A stretch of DNA of 64,000 nt from Saprospiraceae bacterium. Lineage in GTDB: Bacteria > Bacteroidota > Bacteroidia > Chitinophagales > Saprospiraceae. A model generated the notes under the pieces. The model was not told where the DNA came from. It worked only from the letters and a program-made list of their open reading frames with translations, and did no database searches. A program made the position numbers and the translations under genes. The stretch lies in the NCBI GenBank assembly GCA_016717105.1, contig JADKGF010000005.1, positions 62,001 to 126,000 of the forward strand, given 5' to 3'. Shown piece after piece: positions 9,635 through 18,770 of this stretch; the first letter of the stretch is position 1; every line of letters begins with the position of its first letter.

Positions 9635-11284
9635 ATGAGTCCGATAATAGGAATTATTTTGGGAATAGTGTTGGGTGGAGGCGCAAGTTATTTTGTGATC
9701 CAAGCATTATTCAAATCAAAAGTGAAGGAGGCCAACGATAAGGCAGATATCACAATCAAAGAAGCGGAATTGACCGCAAAACGCAAGATGGACGAAGCTG
9801 ACAATAAGGCTGAGAAAATCATCGCACGTGCAGAACAACAAAACGAGTCTGTCAAGCAGAAGAAGATTCAAGAAGCAAGAGATAATTTTGCAAAATTGAA
9901 ATCCGAATTTGAAACATGGAAAGCTGAACAAAAAGTCGAAATAAAAGAAAGAGAATTGACGGCTGTTGCCATGGAGAAGGAGTTGAAAATAAAGCAGGAT
10001 GCTATCCTTACGGAAATGGAGACTATCGAGAGTAGAGAACAGGAAATAAATGCAATCCGCGAAAATCTCGACGTACAGATGAAAATTGTTTCTAAAAAGA
10101 AAGAAGAATTAGACACAGCAAGTGAGCGATTCATCAAAGAATTGGAAACGATATCGAAGCTTACTGAAAGTCAAGCTAAAGAACAATTGCTGGATGCTGT
10201 GAGAGCCAAATCGCAAAACGATGCCATGGTTATCGAAAAAGAAGCAATCGCTAACGCACACACGAATGCAAATAAAGAAGCCAAAAAGATTGTCATCCAA
10301 ACGATCCAAAGAATGTGTGCAGAAATCACCATTGAAAACTCAGTTTCTGTATTCAATCTTGAGTCAGATGAGATCAAAGGACAGATTATCGGTCGTGAAG
10401 GACGAAATATTAGAGCCTTTGAAGCAGCAACTGGTGCTGAAATTGTAGTCGATGATACACCGGAAGCTATTGTGATTTCTAGTTTTGATCCTATCCGTAG
10501 AGAGCTTTGCCGATTGTCTCTAAAAAAATTGGTAGCAGACGGACGTATTCACCCTGCAAAAATCGAAGAAACTGTCGCCAAAGTTAGAAAGCAACTTGAT
10601 GAACAAATAGTAGAAATAGGAGAGCGTACGATTATCGATTTGGATATTCATGGCTTGGCTCCATATTTGGTAAAAATGGTAGGCCGATTGAGATTTAGAT
10701 CTTCTTATGGTCAGAATCTACTTAAGCACTCTATCGAAACAGCCAATCTTTGTGCTACAATGGCCGCTGAATTAGGCCTAAATCCTAAGCAGATTAAAAT
10801 GGCTAAGCGAGCAGGCTTACTCCATGATATTGGAAAGGTTGCTGAAGAAGATTCTGAATTGTCACACGCATTACTCGGTATGGAATTGTGCGAAAAGCAT
10901 AAAGAGCATCCTGTTATCGTCAATGCAGTAGGTGCGCACCACGATGAGATAGAAATGAACAATATCATATCGCCGATCGTACAAGCTTGTGATGCTATTT
11001 CAGGAGCAAGACCTGGAGCACGTAGAGAAATTCTCGAAAGCTACCTAAAACGTATTGGAGAGTTGGAAGAATTGGCATTGGCTTATGAAGGTGTACAAAA
11101 AGCTTATGCACTTCAAGCGGGAAGAGAATTGCGTGTCATCGTCGAATCCGAAAAAGTGACGGATCAATATGCTGATGATTTGGCATTTATCATCTCGCAG
11201 AAGATTCAGGACGAAATGCAGTATCCTGGACAAGTCAAAGTGACAGTAATCAGAGAAAAGAGAGCTACAGCATTCGCTAGATAG
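9635..11284 (+). CDS. rny: Ribonuclease Y
   Basis: A 549-aa membrane-anchored endoribonuclease that initiates mRNA decay. In order: one N-terminal transmembrane helix (residues about 4-24), a long coiled coil (about 28-200), a KH domain (about 240-300, with IIGREGRNIRAFE), and an HD phosphohydrolase domain (about 355-450, with LLHDIGKV, the metal-binding His-Asp pair). The C-terminus VKVTVIREKRATAFAR is typical. The gene ends in a strong intrinsic terminator. Confidence 0.97.
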   Translation: MSPIIGIILGIVLGGGASYFVIQALFKSKVKEANDKADITIKEAELTAKRKMDEADNKAEKIIARAEQQNESVKQKKIQEARDNFAKLKSEFETWKAEQKVEIKERELTAVAMEKELKIKQDAILTEMETIESREQEINAIRENLDVQMKIVSKKKEELDTASERFIKELETISKLTESQAKEQLLDAVRAKSQNDAMVIEKEAIANAHTNANKEAKKIVIQTIQRMCAEITIENSVSVFNLESDEIKGQIIGREGRNIRAFEAATGAEIVVDDTPEAIVISSFDPIRRELCRLSLKKLVADGRIHPAKIEETVAKVRKQLDEQIVEIGERTIIDLDIHGLAPYLVKMVGRLRFRSSYGQNLLKHSIETANLCATMAAELGLNPKQIKMAKRAGLLHDIGKVAEEDSELSHALLGMELCEKHKEHPVIVNAVGAHHDEIEMNNIISPIVQACDAISGARPGARREILESYLKRIGELEELALAYEGVQKAYALQAGRELRVIVESEKVTDQYADDLAFIISQKIQDEMQYPGQVKVTVIREKRATAFAR

Positions 11285-11303
11285 ATTTTTAGTAATCATA
11301 AAG

Positions 11304-11339
11304 AAAAAAGGGCAAATCCAAGGATTCAGCCCTTTTTTT
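11304..11339 (+). terminator. Rho-independent terminator after rny
   Basis: An A-tract, then GGGC, then complementary AATCC/GGATT arms, then GCCC followed by seven T. The A-tract on the left makes it potentially active in both directions. Confidence 0.9.
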
Positions 11340-11467
11340 ATGCCATTTTTAAAAATATTTAATAAAATATTTTGCTCAAATGTACAAAGTGTTACTTTTA
11401 CAATAAGTTTGACGATACCGTTTAATCGGTAAACTCTACCATTTAATAATTAAAATGCACATTTGAG

Positions 11468-12412
11468 ATGAAGAAATCAATTTTTATTCAGTTTTATTAT
11501 TTATTACATTTATTCAATCAAATGCAAATGTTGGTTGGGAAGGACAATGTAAATCTTGCTGGCCCAATAAATGCAGGTCAAAGTATTTGGCAAATGTTCA
11601 GTTTTAACAAGCTGGATGGGGCAATCCGTGGCAGGATAAGGAGATGATCTTGCTATGCTCATTTAGAAGCGTTTCTAGTTTTGGAGGTATCATGGAGCCA
11701 AATTATTTATTAACTATGACTTATGATAAAGATACAGGAAATAATGATGAATATAAAAAAGATATTGGACCAAATTTAACGCAAGGGTACTGGGGAATAT
11801 ACTTGCTACTAAAATGTGGAAGGCTCTCCAGATTCTATGTGGGTCGGTACATGAATGCCCAGTTAACAGTAAATGCACCATTACCTATTAAATTATCTGA
11901 TTTTTATGGCAAAGAAAATTCCAACATCATTGAGCCTTTTCTGGGCTACATCATCAGGAGTCAAACAATGATTATTTCGAAATTCAAACTGGAAGTGATG
12001 GTGCAAATTTTATTCCATTAGGAATTGTCAAGGGTAATGGTACATCAACTAAGGCAAATAATACTATTCTTTTGCCCATCATTCTGATAAAGCTTATGCA
12101 TATTATAGACTCAGACAAGTTGATTTCGATGGGAAAGAAACATATTCACATGTAATACTTGTCAAGAATGAGAAACAAACAAGGATAATAGATATCTTCC
12201 CAAATCCTACATTAGGAAAATTGACAATCACAGGATTAGAACTAGAAAGTGATTGCTCTGTTTCGGTTTTTGATTTGGCTGGAAAAATGGTCAAGAAATT
12301 GGTTTTGGATCAAGATGGCCAAACTGATTTGAGCGATTTGCATAGCGGACTATATATTATTGCCATTATTGCAAAAAATGAAACCAAAAATTTCAAGCTG
12401 TTAAAAGGATAA
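11468..12412 (+). pseudogene. Decayed gene for a T9SS-secreted protein with C-terminal sorting domain
   Basis: Pieces of one secreted protein are spread over several frames. It opens with a signal-peptide-like start (MKKSIFIQFYYLL, 11468), which stops at about 11646. Further on, PLPIKLSDFYGKENSN and, in other frames, YFEIQTGSDGANF and AYYRLRQVDFDGKETYS form the usual block that precedes a type A sorting domain. The last 63 codons (12221-12412) are a clean sorting domain: IFPNPTLGKLTI, SVFDLAGKMV, LHSGLYIIA. At least three frame changes are needed, more than in neighbouring genes, so real decay is likely here. Confidence 0.75.
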
Positions 12413-12428
12413 TAACCTTAAGAAAAGG

Positions 12429-13385
12429 TCAGGACAAACTATTCAAGTAGCTTGTTACGTTTTTTTCTATCCTAGATCTGATATCACTATTGTCAGATTT
12501 AATAAAATCTTTGCCAGTTATCATTTCGTACAATTGAATATATCGGGCCGATATTTCATTGATCAATTCATCTGGCATATCAGGTATTGATTGACCTTCC
12601 AATCCTTGAAATCCATTGGAAATTAGCCATTCTCTAACAAACTCTTTGGATAGCTGAGGTTGATTTTCTCCTTTGCTTTGTCTTAATTCATACCCATCAG
12701 CAAAAAAGTAACGCGAACTGTCTGGTGTATGTATTTCGTCGATAAGAATGATTTTGCCATCCACAATACCGAATTCGTATTTGGTGTCAACCAATAATAA
12801 TCCTCTTTCAGCAGCCATCTCTGTGCCTCGTTGGAATAATAATCGTGTATAATCTGCCAATGTGTCCCACACATCTTGACTTACAATCTGCTGGTCCAAT
12901 ATCTCACCCACACTTATATCCATATCATGCCCTTCGGATGCTTTTGTTGATGGCGTAATAATAGGCACAGGAAATTTGTCATTTTCTTTCAAACCTTCAG
13001 GCATATTCACACCACATATAGTTCTTATCCCAGATTTATATAGTCTCCAAGCATGACCACATAAGTATGCTCTGATGACCATTTCCAATTTAACAGGAGT
13101 GGCCTTGATTCCTGCTGATACACATGGATCTGGTGTAGCTTGAAGCCAGTTGGGAACTATATCAGCGGTTGCTTCGAGAAAATGTTTAGCTAATTGATTG
13201 AGTACTTGTCCTTTGTAAGGAATAGGTCTCGGAAGGATGTGATCAAATGCCGAAATCCTATCGGTTGCAATCATAATGAGCTGGTCACCAAAGTCATATA
13301 CATCTCTTACCTTGCCATGATAAATATGCTGAACACCGATAAAATTAAATTCTGTACCCGAAAAGGCCGAAGGGTTTGAGGTCAT
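12429..13385 (-). CDS. purC: Phosphoribosylaminoimidazole-succinocarboxamide synthase (SAICAR synthetase)
   Basis: A 318-aa ATP-dependent ligase of purine synthesis that joins CAIR and aspartate. Key segments are YHGKVRDVYDFGDQLIMIATDRISAFD (residues about 23-49), the VRAYLCGHAWRLYKSG strand, SEGHDMDIS, the LLVDTKYEFG loop and the IDEIHTPDSSRYF metal/ATP site. Length fits the long PurC type. It converges on the preceding pseudogene, leaving 16 bp and no separate terminator. Confidence 0.96.
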   Translation of the reverse strand: MTSNPSAFSGTEFNFIGVQHIYHGKVRDVYDFGDQLIMIATDRISAFDHILPRPIPYKGQVLNQLAKHFLEATADIVPNWLQATPDPCVSAGIKATPVKLEMVIRAYLCGHAWRLYKSGIRTICGVNMPEGLKENDKFPVPIITPSTKASEGHDMDISVGEILDQQIVSQDVWDTLADYTRLLFQRGTEMAAERGLLLVDTKYEFGIVDGKIILIDEIHTPDSSRYFFADGYELRQSKGENQPQLSKEFVREWLISNGFQGLEGQSIPDMPDELINEISARYIQLYEMITGKDFIKSDNSDIRSRIEKNVTSYLNSLS

Positions 13386-13404
13386 CCTTAGACTATGTTG
13401 TGTA

Positions 13405-13839
13405 TTAAATATTTGTCACCGAATTTCTGTCAAAAAGAATCTCTTTCAATTCTTTAATCGCTTTGTATTCCTGTGGCATTACTTTTCTTACAGCTTCTTT
13501 GATTGCGAAATATGCACCTTTTTCACTTCCTGGTAGGTTTTCTTTTACAATACTTTTTACCAGTTTTACATCATGCTTCAACATGCCTCTGATAGATGGG
13601 ATATCGTGCCAGTCACCTTCTATAGCAAATGTTTTGATCGTGCGACCGTGTTCATCTTCCGTCTCATCAAGATCGATGACATTTTTGAGCAGCGCGTCTT
13701 CTTTGAGCTGATGGGTTAGACCTTGTGGTATTTTCCAAATATCATTATCTTGTTTCATTTCATTGTTAATAAGAAAAATTTCTAATCCCTTTTCGTGAAA
13801 CCTGTAAATGATGATTCGGGCAAGATCTAATACACTCAT
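13405..13839 (-). CDS. Nudix-fold-like protein without a recognisable Nudix box
   Basis: A 144-aa protein. The N-terminal strands LARIIIYRFHEKGLEIFLI and DIWKIPQG look like the start of a Nudix hydrolase, but the GX5EX7REUXEEXGU catalytic box is absent from the next segment (LKEDALLKNVIDLDETEDEHGR). The C-terminal half carries SEKGAYFAIKEAVRKVMPQE. It lies 19 bp upstream of purC on the same strand. It may be a catalytically dead or diverged Nudix protein; function unknown. Confidence 0.65.
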   Translation of the reverse strand: MSVLDLARIIIYRFHEKGLEIFLINNEMKQDNDIWKIPQGLTHQLKEDALLKNVIDLDETEDEHGRTIKTFAIEGDWHDIPSIRGMLKHDVKLVKSIVKENLPGSEKGAYFAIKEAVRKVMPQEYKAIKELKEILFDRNSVTNI

Positions 13840-13996
13840 TACTTATAATTTATTGGCTCAAATTTACAACAAATGGAACATATAAAGATATAAACTGATA
13901 AATATGTTTTTAAATTGTGGAAAAAGTTAAAGCATTAGAATAAGCTAACATAGCTTATGGATGGGCTCAAAGTAAGTATGTTCGATCAATGCATTT

Positions 13997-14185
13997 TTAC
14001 GGTTTCATAATTTTTTCTTTTTCTATGATTTCTTTAATTTCCAGTCGTATGTTTCGATTTTTAAAATGATCTAAGGCCCTTTTGTGTTTTTCAGGGAATA
14101 ATATCTTCCCTTTGTATTTCTCATCAAGAGATTTATCGACGGTAATATTGGAAGTCATTGAAGTCATTTCTTTTACTTCTATCAT
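13997..14185 (-). CDS. Small partner protein of the DUF6934-type gene
   Basis: A 62-aa basic protein starting at MIEVKEMTSM. The body ITVDKSLDEKYKGKILF is followed by charged helices (HKRALDHFKNRNIRLEIKEII). Its ATG lies 4 bp after the stop of the upstream DUF6934-type gene, so the two are almost certainly cotranslated. The size and coupling resemble toxin-antitoxin or immunity pairs, but no known toxin or antitoxin fold is visible. Confidence 0.6.
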   Translation of the reverse strand: MIEVKEMTSMTSNITVDKSLDEKYKGKILFPEKHKRALDHFKNRNIRLEIKEIIEKEKIMKP

Positions 14186-14189
14186 GAAT

Positions 14190-14627
14190 TTAATATTTAT
14201 GTATATAGAAAGATGCATAATCCTTACCCTTTTGAAAACGTTCAATTATGCCGTCAAGTTCACCAAATAGCATGAAATTTTCAGTTATGATATCAAGAAA
14301 TTGTGATAAATAGCGTCTATATAGTCTATTCCTTGAATGTGTACTTCCTTGAGCAAAAACTATAGTACCTTCGTAATGCTGAAAAAAATCATATAAAGTA
14401 GATGCGACTGTATATAAGATTTTTGCAGTATCTCCATTGTCAGAAACAATCAAGTCATCTAATATTTCATGTTGGTTTGTAAAATCCCCAAAAGCTAAAT
14501 TATAGAAGTTGTCAAACATATGCTGATAAACCACTATTTTGGCGATTTTACCATTTGGGCCTTCACTTATAAACTCATAGGTAAGGTGATTTGAGTTGGT
14601 TTTTACACTGTATTTTTCTTTTCCCAT
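14190..14627 (-). CDS. DUF6934-type conserved protein
   Basis: A 145-aa protein resembling a Bacteroidota family of unknown function. Diagnostic segments are YEFISEGPNGKIAKIVVYQHM (residues about 17-37), FYNLAFGD (about 41-48), SDNGDTAKILYTVASTLYDFF (about 62-82) and the basic block AQGSTHSRNRLYRRYLSQ (about 92-109), followed by FMLFGELDG. The STxSRxRLYR block is the most conserved part as I recall the family and could bind nucleic acid or phosphate. First gene of a two-gene unit. Confidence 0.7.
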   Translation of the reverse strand: MGKEKYSVKTNSNHLTYEFISEGPNGKIAKIVVYQHMFDNFYNLAFGDFTNQHEILDDLIVSDNGDTAKILYTVASTLYDFFQHYEGTIVFAQGSTHSRNRLYRRYLSQFLDIITENFMLFGELDGIIERFQKGKDYASFYIHKY

Positions 14628-14661
14628 TTAATCCTTTAAAATTTTCCATTTTTTGAAGACT

Positions 14662-15270
14662 TCACTGTGCTTCTTCAATCAAGTTTATCAAAGTAAGACA
14701 CAAAAATATATTTTGCTCATCAATATTCATGTCTTTAAGTAGTGTAAATGCCCTGGGAATTGTCTTTTCTGAATATTTCGGATTAGCAATAAAACCGACA
14801 TTTTTGTTTTTTATAAAAACAGCGTGCGTAGGCAAATGATCAGCCCCATCCACAGTAGCCAAAAGTGTTTTATTGATACTAAAGAATTCTCCTTTTGGTG
14901 TGATTATACCTGCTTCTATATTATTCATATAAACTTGGGTATATTCAGGCTTGATCAGATATATAAATTCGTCTGTTGTTGATGTAATAAGGATAAGTTT
15001 GTTATCTCCGGGATACGATTTTATTGCATACGCTATCAATGGCTCGTAGTAAATCGTATTGAAAATGCCCTTAGTTAGTGGCTGAAAACCTTTTTTTTTC
15101 GATTGATTGCTTTGATTCAAAGACAATAACTCCATTTCTTCTTTTGTAAAAGGGACAAGCATCGACTTTAGATCAGCAATATCTGTACGCATAGATTGAA
15201 TATCTCTAGTCATCTGATTGCGTGACAAAGTCATCTTAAACAAAAACCTGAAAAAGTCACCAATATCCAT
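14662..15270 (-). CDS. Conserved hypothetical protein with N-terminal coiled coil
   Basis: A 202-aa protein I do not recognise. Residues 1-40 form a helix with heptad character (MTRDIQSMRTDIADLKSM). The rest looks like an alpha/beta domain (YYEPLIAYAIKSYPGDNKLILITSTTDE, then YTQVYMNNIEAGIITPKGEFF). There is no signal peptide or membrane segment. It lies between the DUF6934-type module and rpoD on the same strand, with short gaps to the former. Confidence 0.6.
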   Translation of the reverse strand: MDIGDFFRFLFKMTLSRNQMTRDIQSMRTDIADLKSMLVPFTKEEMELLSLNQSNQSKKKGFQPLTKGIFNTIYYEPLIAYAIKSYPGDNKLILITSTTDEFIYLIKPEYTQVYMNNIEAGIITPKGEFFSINKTLLATVDGADHLPTHAVFIKNKNVGFIANPKYSEKTIPRAFTLLKDMNIDEQNIFLCLTLINLIEEAQ

Positions 15271-15390
15271 TCCTGAAGCGTCCGATTAATTTGAAGGGCT
15301 AAGGTAAATAAAATACCAAATATTTTTGTAATATATTTATGGTATCTACCTGTATGAGGTAATTACAAGTAATATCGAAAAAAGCCCAGC

Positions 15391-16263
15391 TTAAAGATTA
15401 TCGTAAAAATGTTTTGAGTGCATTTTGGTTAGCGATTTTCGCATACGACGGATGGCTCGTTCTTTAACTTGACGGACACGTTCACGAGACAAGTCATAGA
15501 GATCACCTATTTCGTCCAGATTCAGAGGTTTATTGCCGTCCAATCCATAATAAGCTGAAACGACTTGTATTTCTCTTGGGGATAAGATTTCTAACCCATC
15601 GAAAACTTCCTTCCGCACGGATTCTTCCATAAGCTTGAGATCAGGACTATCTTCATCACCTAGTGTCATCATATCGACCATCGTTGCTGCACCTTCGTCA
15701 TCTGATAGCGGTGCATCAACAGATACATGTTTGTTGCCACCTTTCAGCATATTGGGTATGTCTTTAGGATTTACACCCAAGATTTCTGCGAGTTCTTCGT
15801 GACTTGGTTCTCTTTCATTTTTTTGGACGAAGGCTACCCATGCATCATTCACTTTATTGTATGCAGTCATCTTGTTGAGTGGTAGTCTCACCATTCGGCT
15901 GTACTCTACGATGGCTTGCAAAATAGATTGTCTGATCCACCATACAGCATAAGATATAAATTTAAACCCTTTTGTCTCGTCAAATCTCTTGGCAGCTTTC
16001 ATAAGTCCGACATTGCCTTCATTAATAAGATCAGCCAACGAAAGTCCTTGATTCTGATATTGTTTTGCTACTGAAACGACAAATCTTAAATTAGCTTTGG
16101 TGAGTCTTTCTAAAGCCAATTGATCGCCTTCGCGGATTTTTCTTGCCAAATCAGCTTCCTCATCTACATTCAGCAAATCTATACGTCCAATATCTACCAA
16201 ATACTTTTCTAAAGCAAGGCTTTCTCTTGAAGTGATGTTGTTGGTTATTTTGAGTTGACGCAT
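15391..16263 (-). CDS. rpoD: Primary RNA polymerase sigma factor (short Bacteroidota RpoD)
   Basis: A 290-aa group 1 sigma factor lacking the long 1.1 and non-conserved regions of proteobacterial RpoD, as is normal in this phylum. Region 1.2 begins at LALEKYLVDIGR. Region 2 holds NLRFVVSVAKQYQNQGLSLADLINEGNVGLMKA and the -10 recognition helix ISYAVWWIRQSI. Region 3 follows at LPLNKMTAYNKV. Region 4.2 is LDEIGDLYDLSRERVRQVKERAIRRMR. It is expected to read the TTTG / TAnnTTTG promoters marked in this window. Confidence 0.96.
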   Translation of the reverse strand: MRQLKITNNITSRESLALEKYLVDIGRIDLLNVDEEADLARKIREGDQLALERLTKANLRFVVSVAKQYQNQGLSLADLINEGNVGLMKAAKRFDETKGFKFISYAVWWIRQSILQAIVEYSRMVRLPLNKMTAYNKVNDAWVAFVQKNEREPSHEELAEILGVNPKDIPNMLKGGNKHVSVDAPLSDDEGAATMVDMMTLGDEDSPDLKLMEESVRKEVFDGLEILSPREIQVVSAYYGLDGNKPLNLDEIGDLYDLSRERVRQVKERAIRRMRKSLTKMHSKHFYDNL

Positions 16264-16328
16264 AAAAATTATTGACTGATTGATTCGAGTTTATTATTCT
16301 GAAGATGATTATTTTTAGTCACCTTATC

Positions 16329-16341
16329 TGACAGTATGACA
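16329..16341. promoter_or_regulatory. TGTCA-N3-TGTCA direct repeat upstream of rpoD
   Basis: On the minus strand two TGTCA copies are separated by three bases, about 66-78 bp upstream of the rpoD start. It could be an operator or part of an alternative promoter. Evidence is limited to the repeat and its position. Confidence 0.3.
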
Positions 16342-16525
16342 ATGAAACCGCTTAAAAAGTTCAATTAATAACATATTTTTAAGATTTTTATTTAATCCTT
16401 AATATAAATTACATTTTGCAATATTAAATACGACGAATTCAAGTAATATACTCAATTTTATTCTGCAATCAACAAATGAAATAGCTTAAGAAAATATCAA
16501 TAAGTATTTGAATTTCTATAGATAA

Positions 16526-17410
16526 TTACCCAATATAAACAGATGTCATGCTCAATGATCCTGCAAGGAGCTTATCGTTGAAAAGTGAGATTTTGTCCTT
16601 ACTACTCTTCAAACCTAAAGTATAAACCAATGGTAGATAATGGTCCGGAGAAGGCGCTGCAAGTTGAATAGATTTTCCTTGTTTTGTATAATCAATTATT
16701 GGTTGGAAATCTCCATCTAACATCCAATTATTGATCTTACTTCTGGCTTCAACAGCCCAATCAAAACCATAATCCGTTTTATTCAGGTTTTTCCAATCTA
16801 CAAGACCTAAATTATGGACTATATTGCCTGAGCCAACAATGAGAATTCCTTTTTGCCTTAAGGAATTTAATCTTTTTGCAAGATCAAAATGATAGGAAGC
16901 AGGCTGCGTGTAGTCGATACTCATCTGAATTACAGGTACGTTTGCTTTCGGATAGAGATGTTTTATTACGCTCCACGCACCATGATCGAGACCCCAATTT
17001 TCATCTTGCGCTACAACGATGGGCGCTAATATTTCTGCTGTCTCTTTGGCTAATGCTGGGCTTCCAGGAGCTGGATATTGCACTTCATACAGCGCATCAG
17101 GAAATCCACCGAAATCATGGATAGTTTTAGGCATGTCCATAGCGGTGACCATAGTACCTCGTGTGTACCAATGCGCCGAAATACAAAGTATGGCTTTTGG
17201 CTGTGGAATTTCAGATGATATTCTTCTGAATCCAGCTACAAATTCATTCTCTTCGATAGCATTCATGGGACTACCATGGCCAAGAAAAAGCACTGGCATT
17301 TGAGCGGTAGGCGTGAGATCTTTAGTCCATTTTTCTAATGAAGACAATTGACTAGCGCCTGCAGCCAATCCACTAATTCCAAGCATCTTAATAAATGTTT
17401 TGCGTTCCAT
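16526..17410 (-). CDS. Exported LigB/DODA-type extradiol dioxygenase
   Basis: A 294-aa member of the class III ring-cleaving dioxygenase family, closest in pattern to the 4,5-DOPA dioxygenase YgiD. Metal-ligand histidines are visible in FLGHGSPMNA (about residues 42-51), ISAHWYTRG (about 77-85) and NWGLDHGAWSVI (about 138-149), with PVIQMSID after. The N-terminus MERKTFIKMLGISGLAAGASQL looks like a signal anchor or Tat-like leader that lacks the full twin-arginine motif. The substrate is uncertain. Confidence 0.85.
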   Translation of the reverse strand: MERKTFIKMLGISGLAAGASQLSSLEKWTKDLTPTAQMPVLFLGHGSPMNAIEENEFVAGFRRISSEIPQPKAILCISAHWYTRGTMVTAMDMPKTIHDFGGFPDALYEVQYPAPGSPALAKETAEILAPIVVAQDENWGLDHGAWSVIKHLYPKANVPVIQMSIDYTQPASYHFDLAKRLNSLRQKGILIVGSGNIVHNLGLVDWKNLNKTDYGFDWAVEARSKINNWMLDGDFQPIIDYTKQGKSIQLAAPSPDHYLPLVYTLGLKSSKDKISLFNDKLLAGSLSMTSVYIG

Positions 17411-17482
17411 ACAAGATTTTTATGACTTCAAAAACAGCATTGAATCATACACCAATAACTAATCGGTTATGCATAAAAATAT

Positions 17483-17530
17483 AACAGCCGAAGATAACAT
17501 TTGTTGTAACAAATATAATCTTCGGCTGTT
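17483..17530 (-). terminator. Intrinsic terminator of the superoxide dismutase gene
   Basis: A long hairpin with a 13-bp arm (AACAGCCGAAGAT and its complement) plus an inner ATTTGTT/AACAAAT stem. On the minus strand it is followed by ATATTTTTAT. It lies about 95 bp after the dismutase stop. Confidence 0.85.
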
Positions 17531-17626
17531 AAAAAAGTCCTAAATTTTAGATACTAATTTACACTTTGCATTGCAAAATTATGACCATTTCGTGTCCAAG
17601 TATCATTAAGCTATCTTTACATTACA

Positions 17627-18661
17627 TTAATGCTCATCACTACAAAGTCCCTGTATGATGTGGAATGTGTCATGTAATGCGATAAGGCTTTCTTTTATCT
17701 TTTCATCTTTACCATTCTTTTTGACAAGTTTATCCAACTTCGCAGATCCATCTACTAGGCCTTTTATGGCTTGATCTATTTTTGTTGATTTGAATGAAGC
17801 AGGTACCGCGGAAGATGCCAGCAACTTTGCTTTTGCAAGCATTTCACCAGATCTTTCTCTGATTGGTCCAAATTTACCTTCTTCCATAGGATGGAAAGTT
17901 TGTGCCATGACAGAATGGAAATCCTTTAATGCAGTCCAAGCATCTTTTTCTATCATTTTAAGTAATGGATCTTTGAGTGCGTTTTCATAATTTTTATTGA
18001 CGGCATTCCAATCCACTACATTCCAAATGGCTCCTAAATAATCGGCTCTTTTATTTTGATATTTTAGGTAATACGCATGTTCCCAAACGTCAATACCGAG
18101 AATTGGAATTCCACGATTATCTTTTACTGCATCCATTATAGGATTATCTTGATTGGGTGTAGAGCAAATAGCCAGTTTTTTTTCTGGAGTAACATACAGC
18201 CATACCCATCCTGATCCGAATCTGGTAGCTGCACCTGCATTCATGAGTTTTTTCAAACTATCGAGCGATGTAAAGGTATTCTTAATATCATCAGCCAATT
18301 TACCTTCTGGTGTTTTTGCAGCATTGGGTGCTAAAATATCCCAAAATAAACTGTGGTTGTAATGCCCGCCGCCATTATTACGAATTGCTGCGCCGCGTCT
18401 TTCAGCAGATATAAGAAGTTCGCCAAGTGGTAAGGATTCGGCTTTTGTACCAGCCAAAGCTTTATTCAAGTTGTTGAGATACGCTTGATGGTGTTTAGAA
18501 TAATGAATTTCCATCGTTTGGGCATCGATATACGGCTCCAGTGCATCATAAGTGTATGCTAACTTAGGCATGGTATGTGGTTGACTAAACAGGTTCATTT
18601 GCCAGAAAGTCGCCATAAGAAGGACGATGAATTTCAGATTTTTAATTTTCATTTTTATCAA
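17627..18661 (-). CDS. Exported Fe/Mn superoxide dismutase with C-terminal helical extension
   Basis: A 344-aa protein, much longer than the usual ~200-aa SodA/SodB. Residues about 1-27 are a signal peptide (FIVLLMATFWQMNLFSQ). The SOD fold follows: YSKHHQAYLNNLN (first His ligand), GGHYNHSLFWD (second His), GSGWVWLYV, and DVWEHAYYLKYQNKRADYL (Asp and His ligands). The last ~130 residues are a helical extension with HSVMAQTFHPMEEGKFGP and HDTFHIIQGLC. The extension may bind metal or dock elsewhere, but that is inference. The enzyme should act outside the cytoplasm. Confidence 0.92.
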   Translation of the reverse strand: MIKMKIKNLKFIVLLMATFWQMNLFSQPHTMPKLAYTYDALEPYIDAQTMEIHYSKHHQAYLNNLNKALAGTKAESLPLGELLISAERRGAAIRNNGGGHYNHSLFWDILAPNAAKTPEGKLADDIKNTFTSLDSLKKLMNAGAATRFGSGWVWLYVTPEKKLAICSTPNQDNPIMDAVKDNRGIPILGIDVWEHAYYLKYQNKRADYLGAIWNVVDWNAVNKNYENALKDPLLKMIEKDAWTALKDFHSVMAQTFHPMEEGKFGPIRERSGEMLAKAKLLASSAVPASFKSTKIDQAIKGLVDGSAKLDKLVKKNGKDEKIKESLIALHDTFHIIQGLCSDEH

Positions 18662-18770
18662 TTTATATTTTAGATAATAAGTTATAACATATTTAATAAG
18701 ATTTTGCTCAATTCAAAGTCAAAAATTATTTGTTTTTGTGTTAATTTTCAATCTTTTATATAATTTTTCA

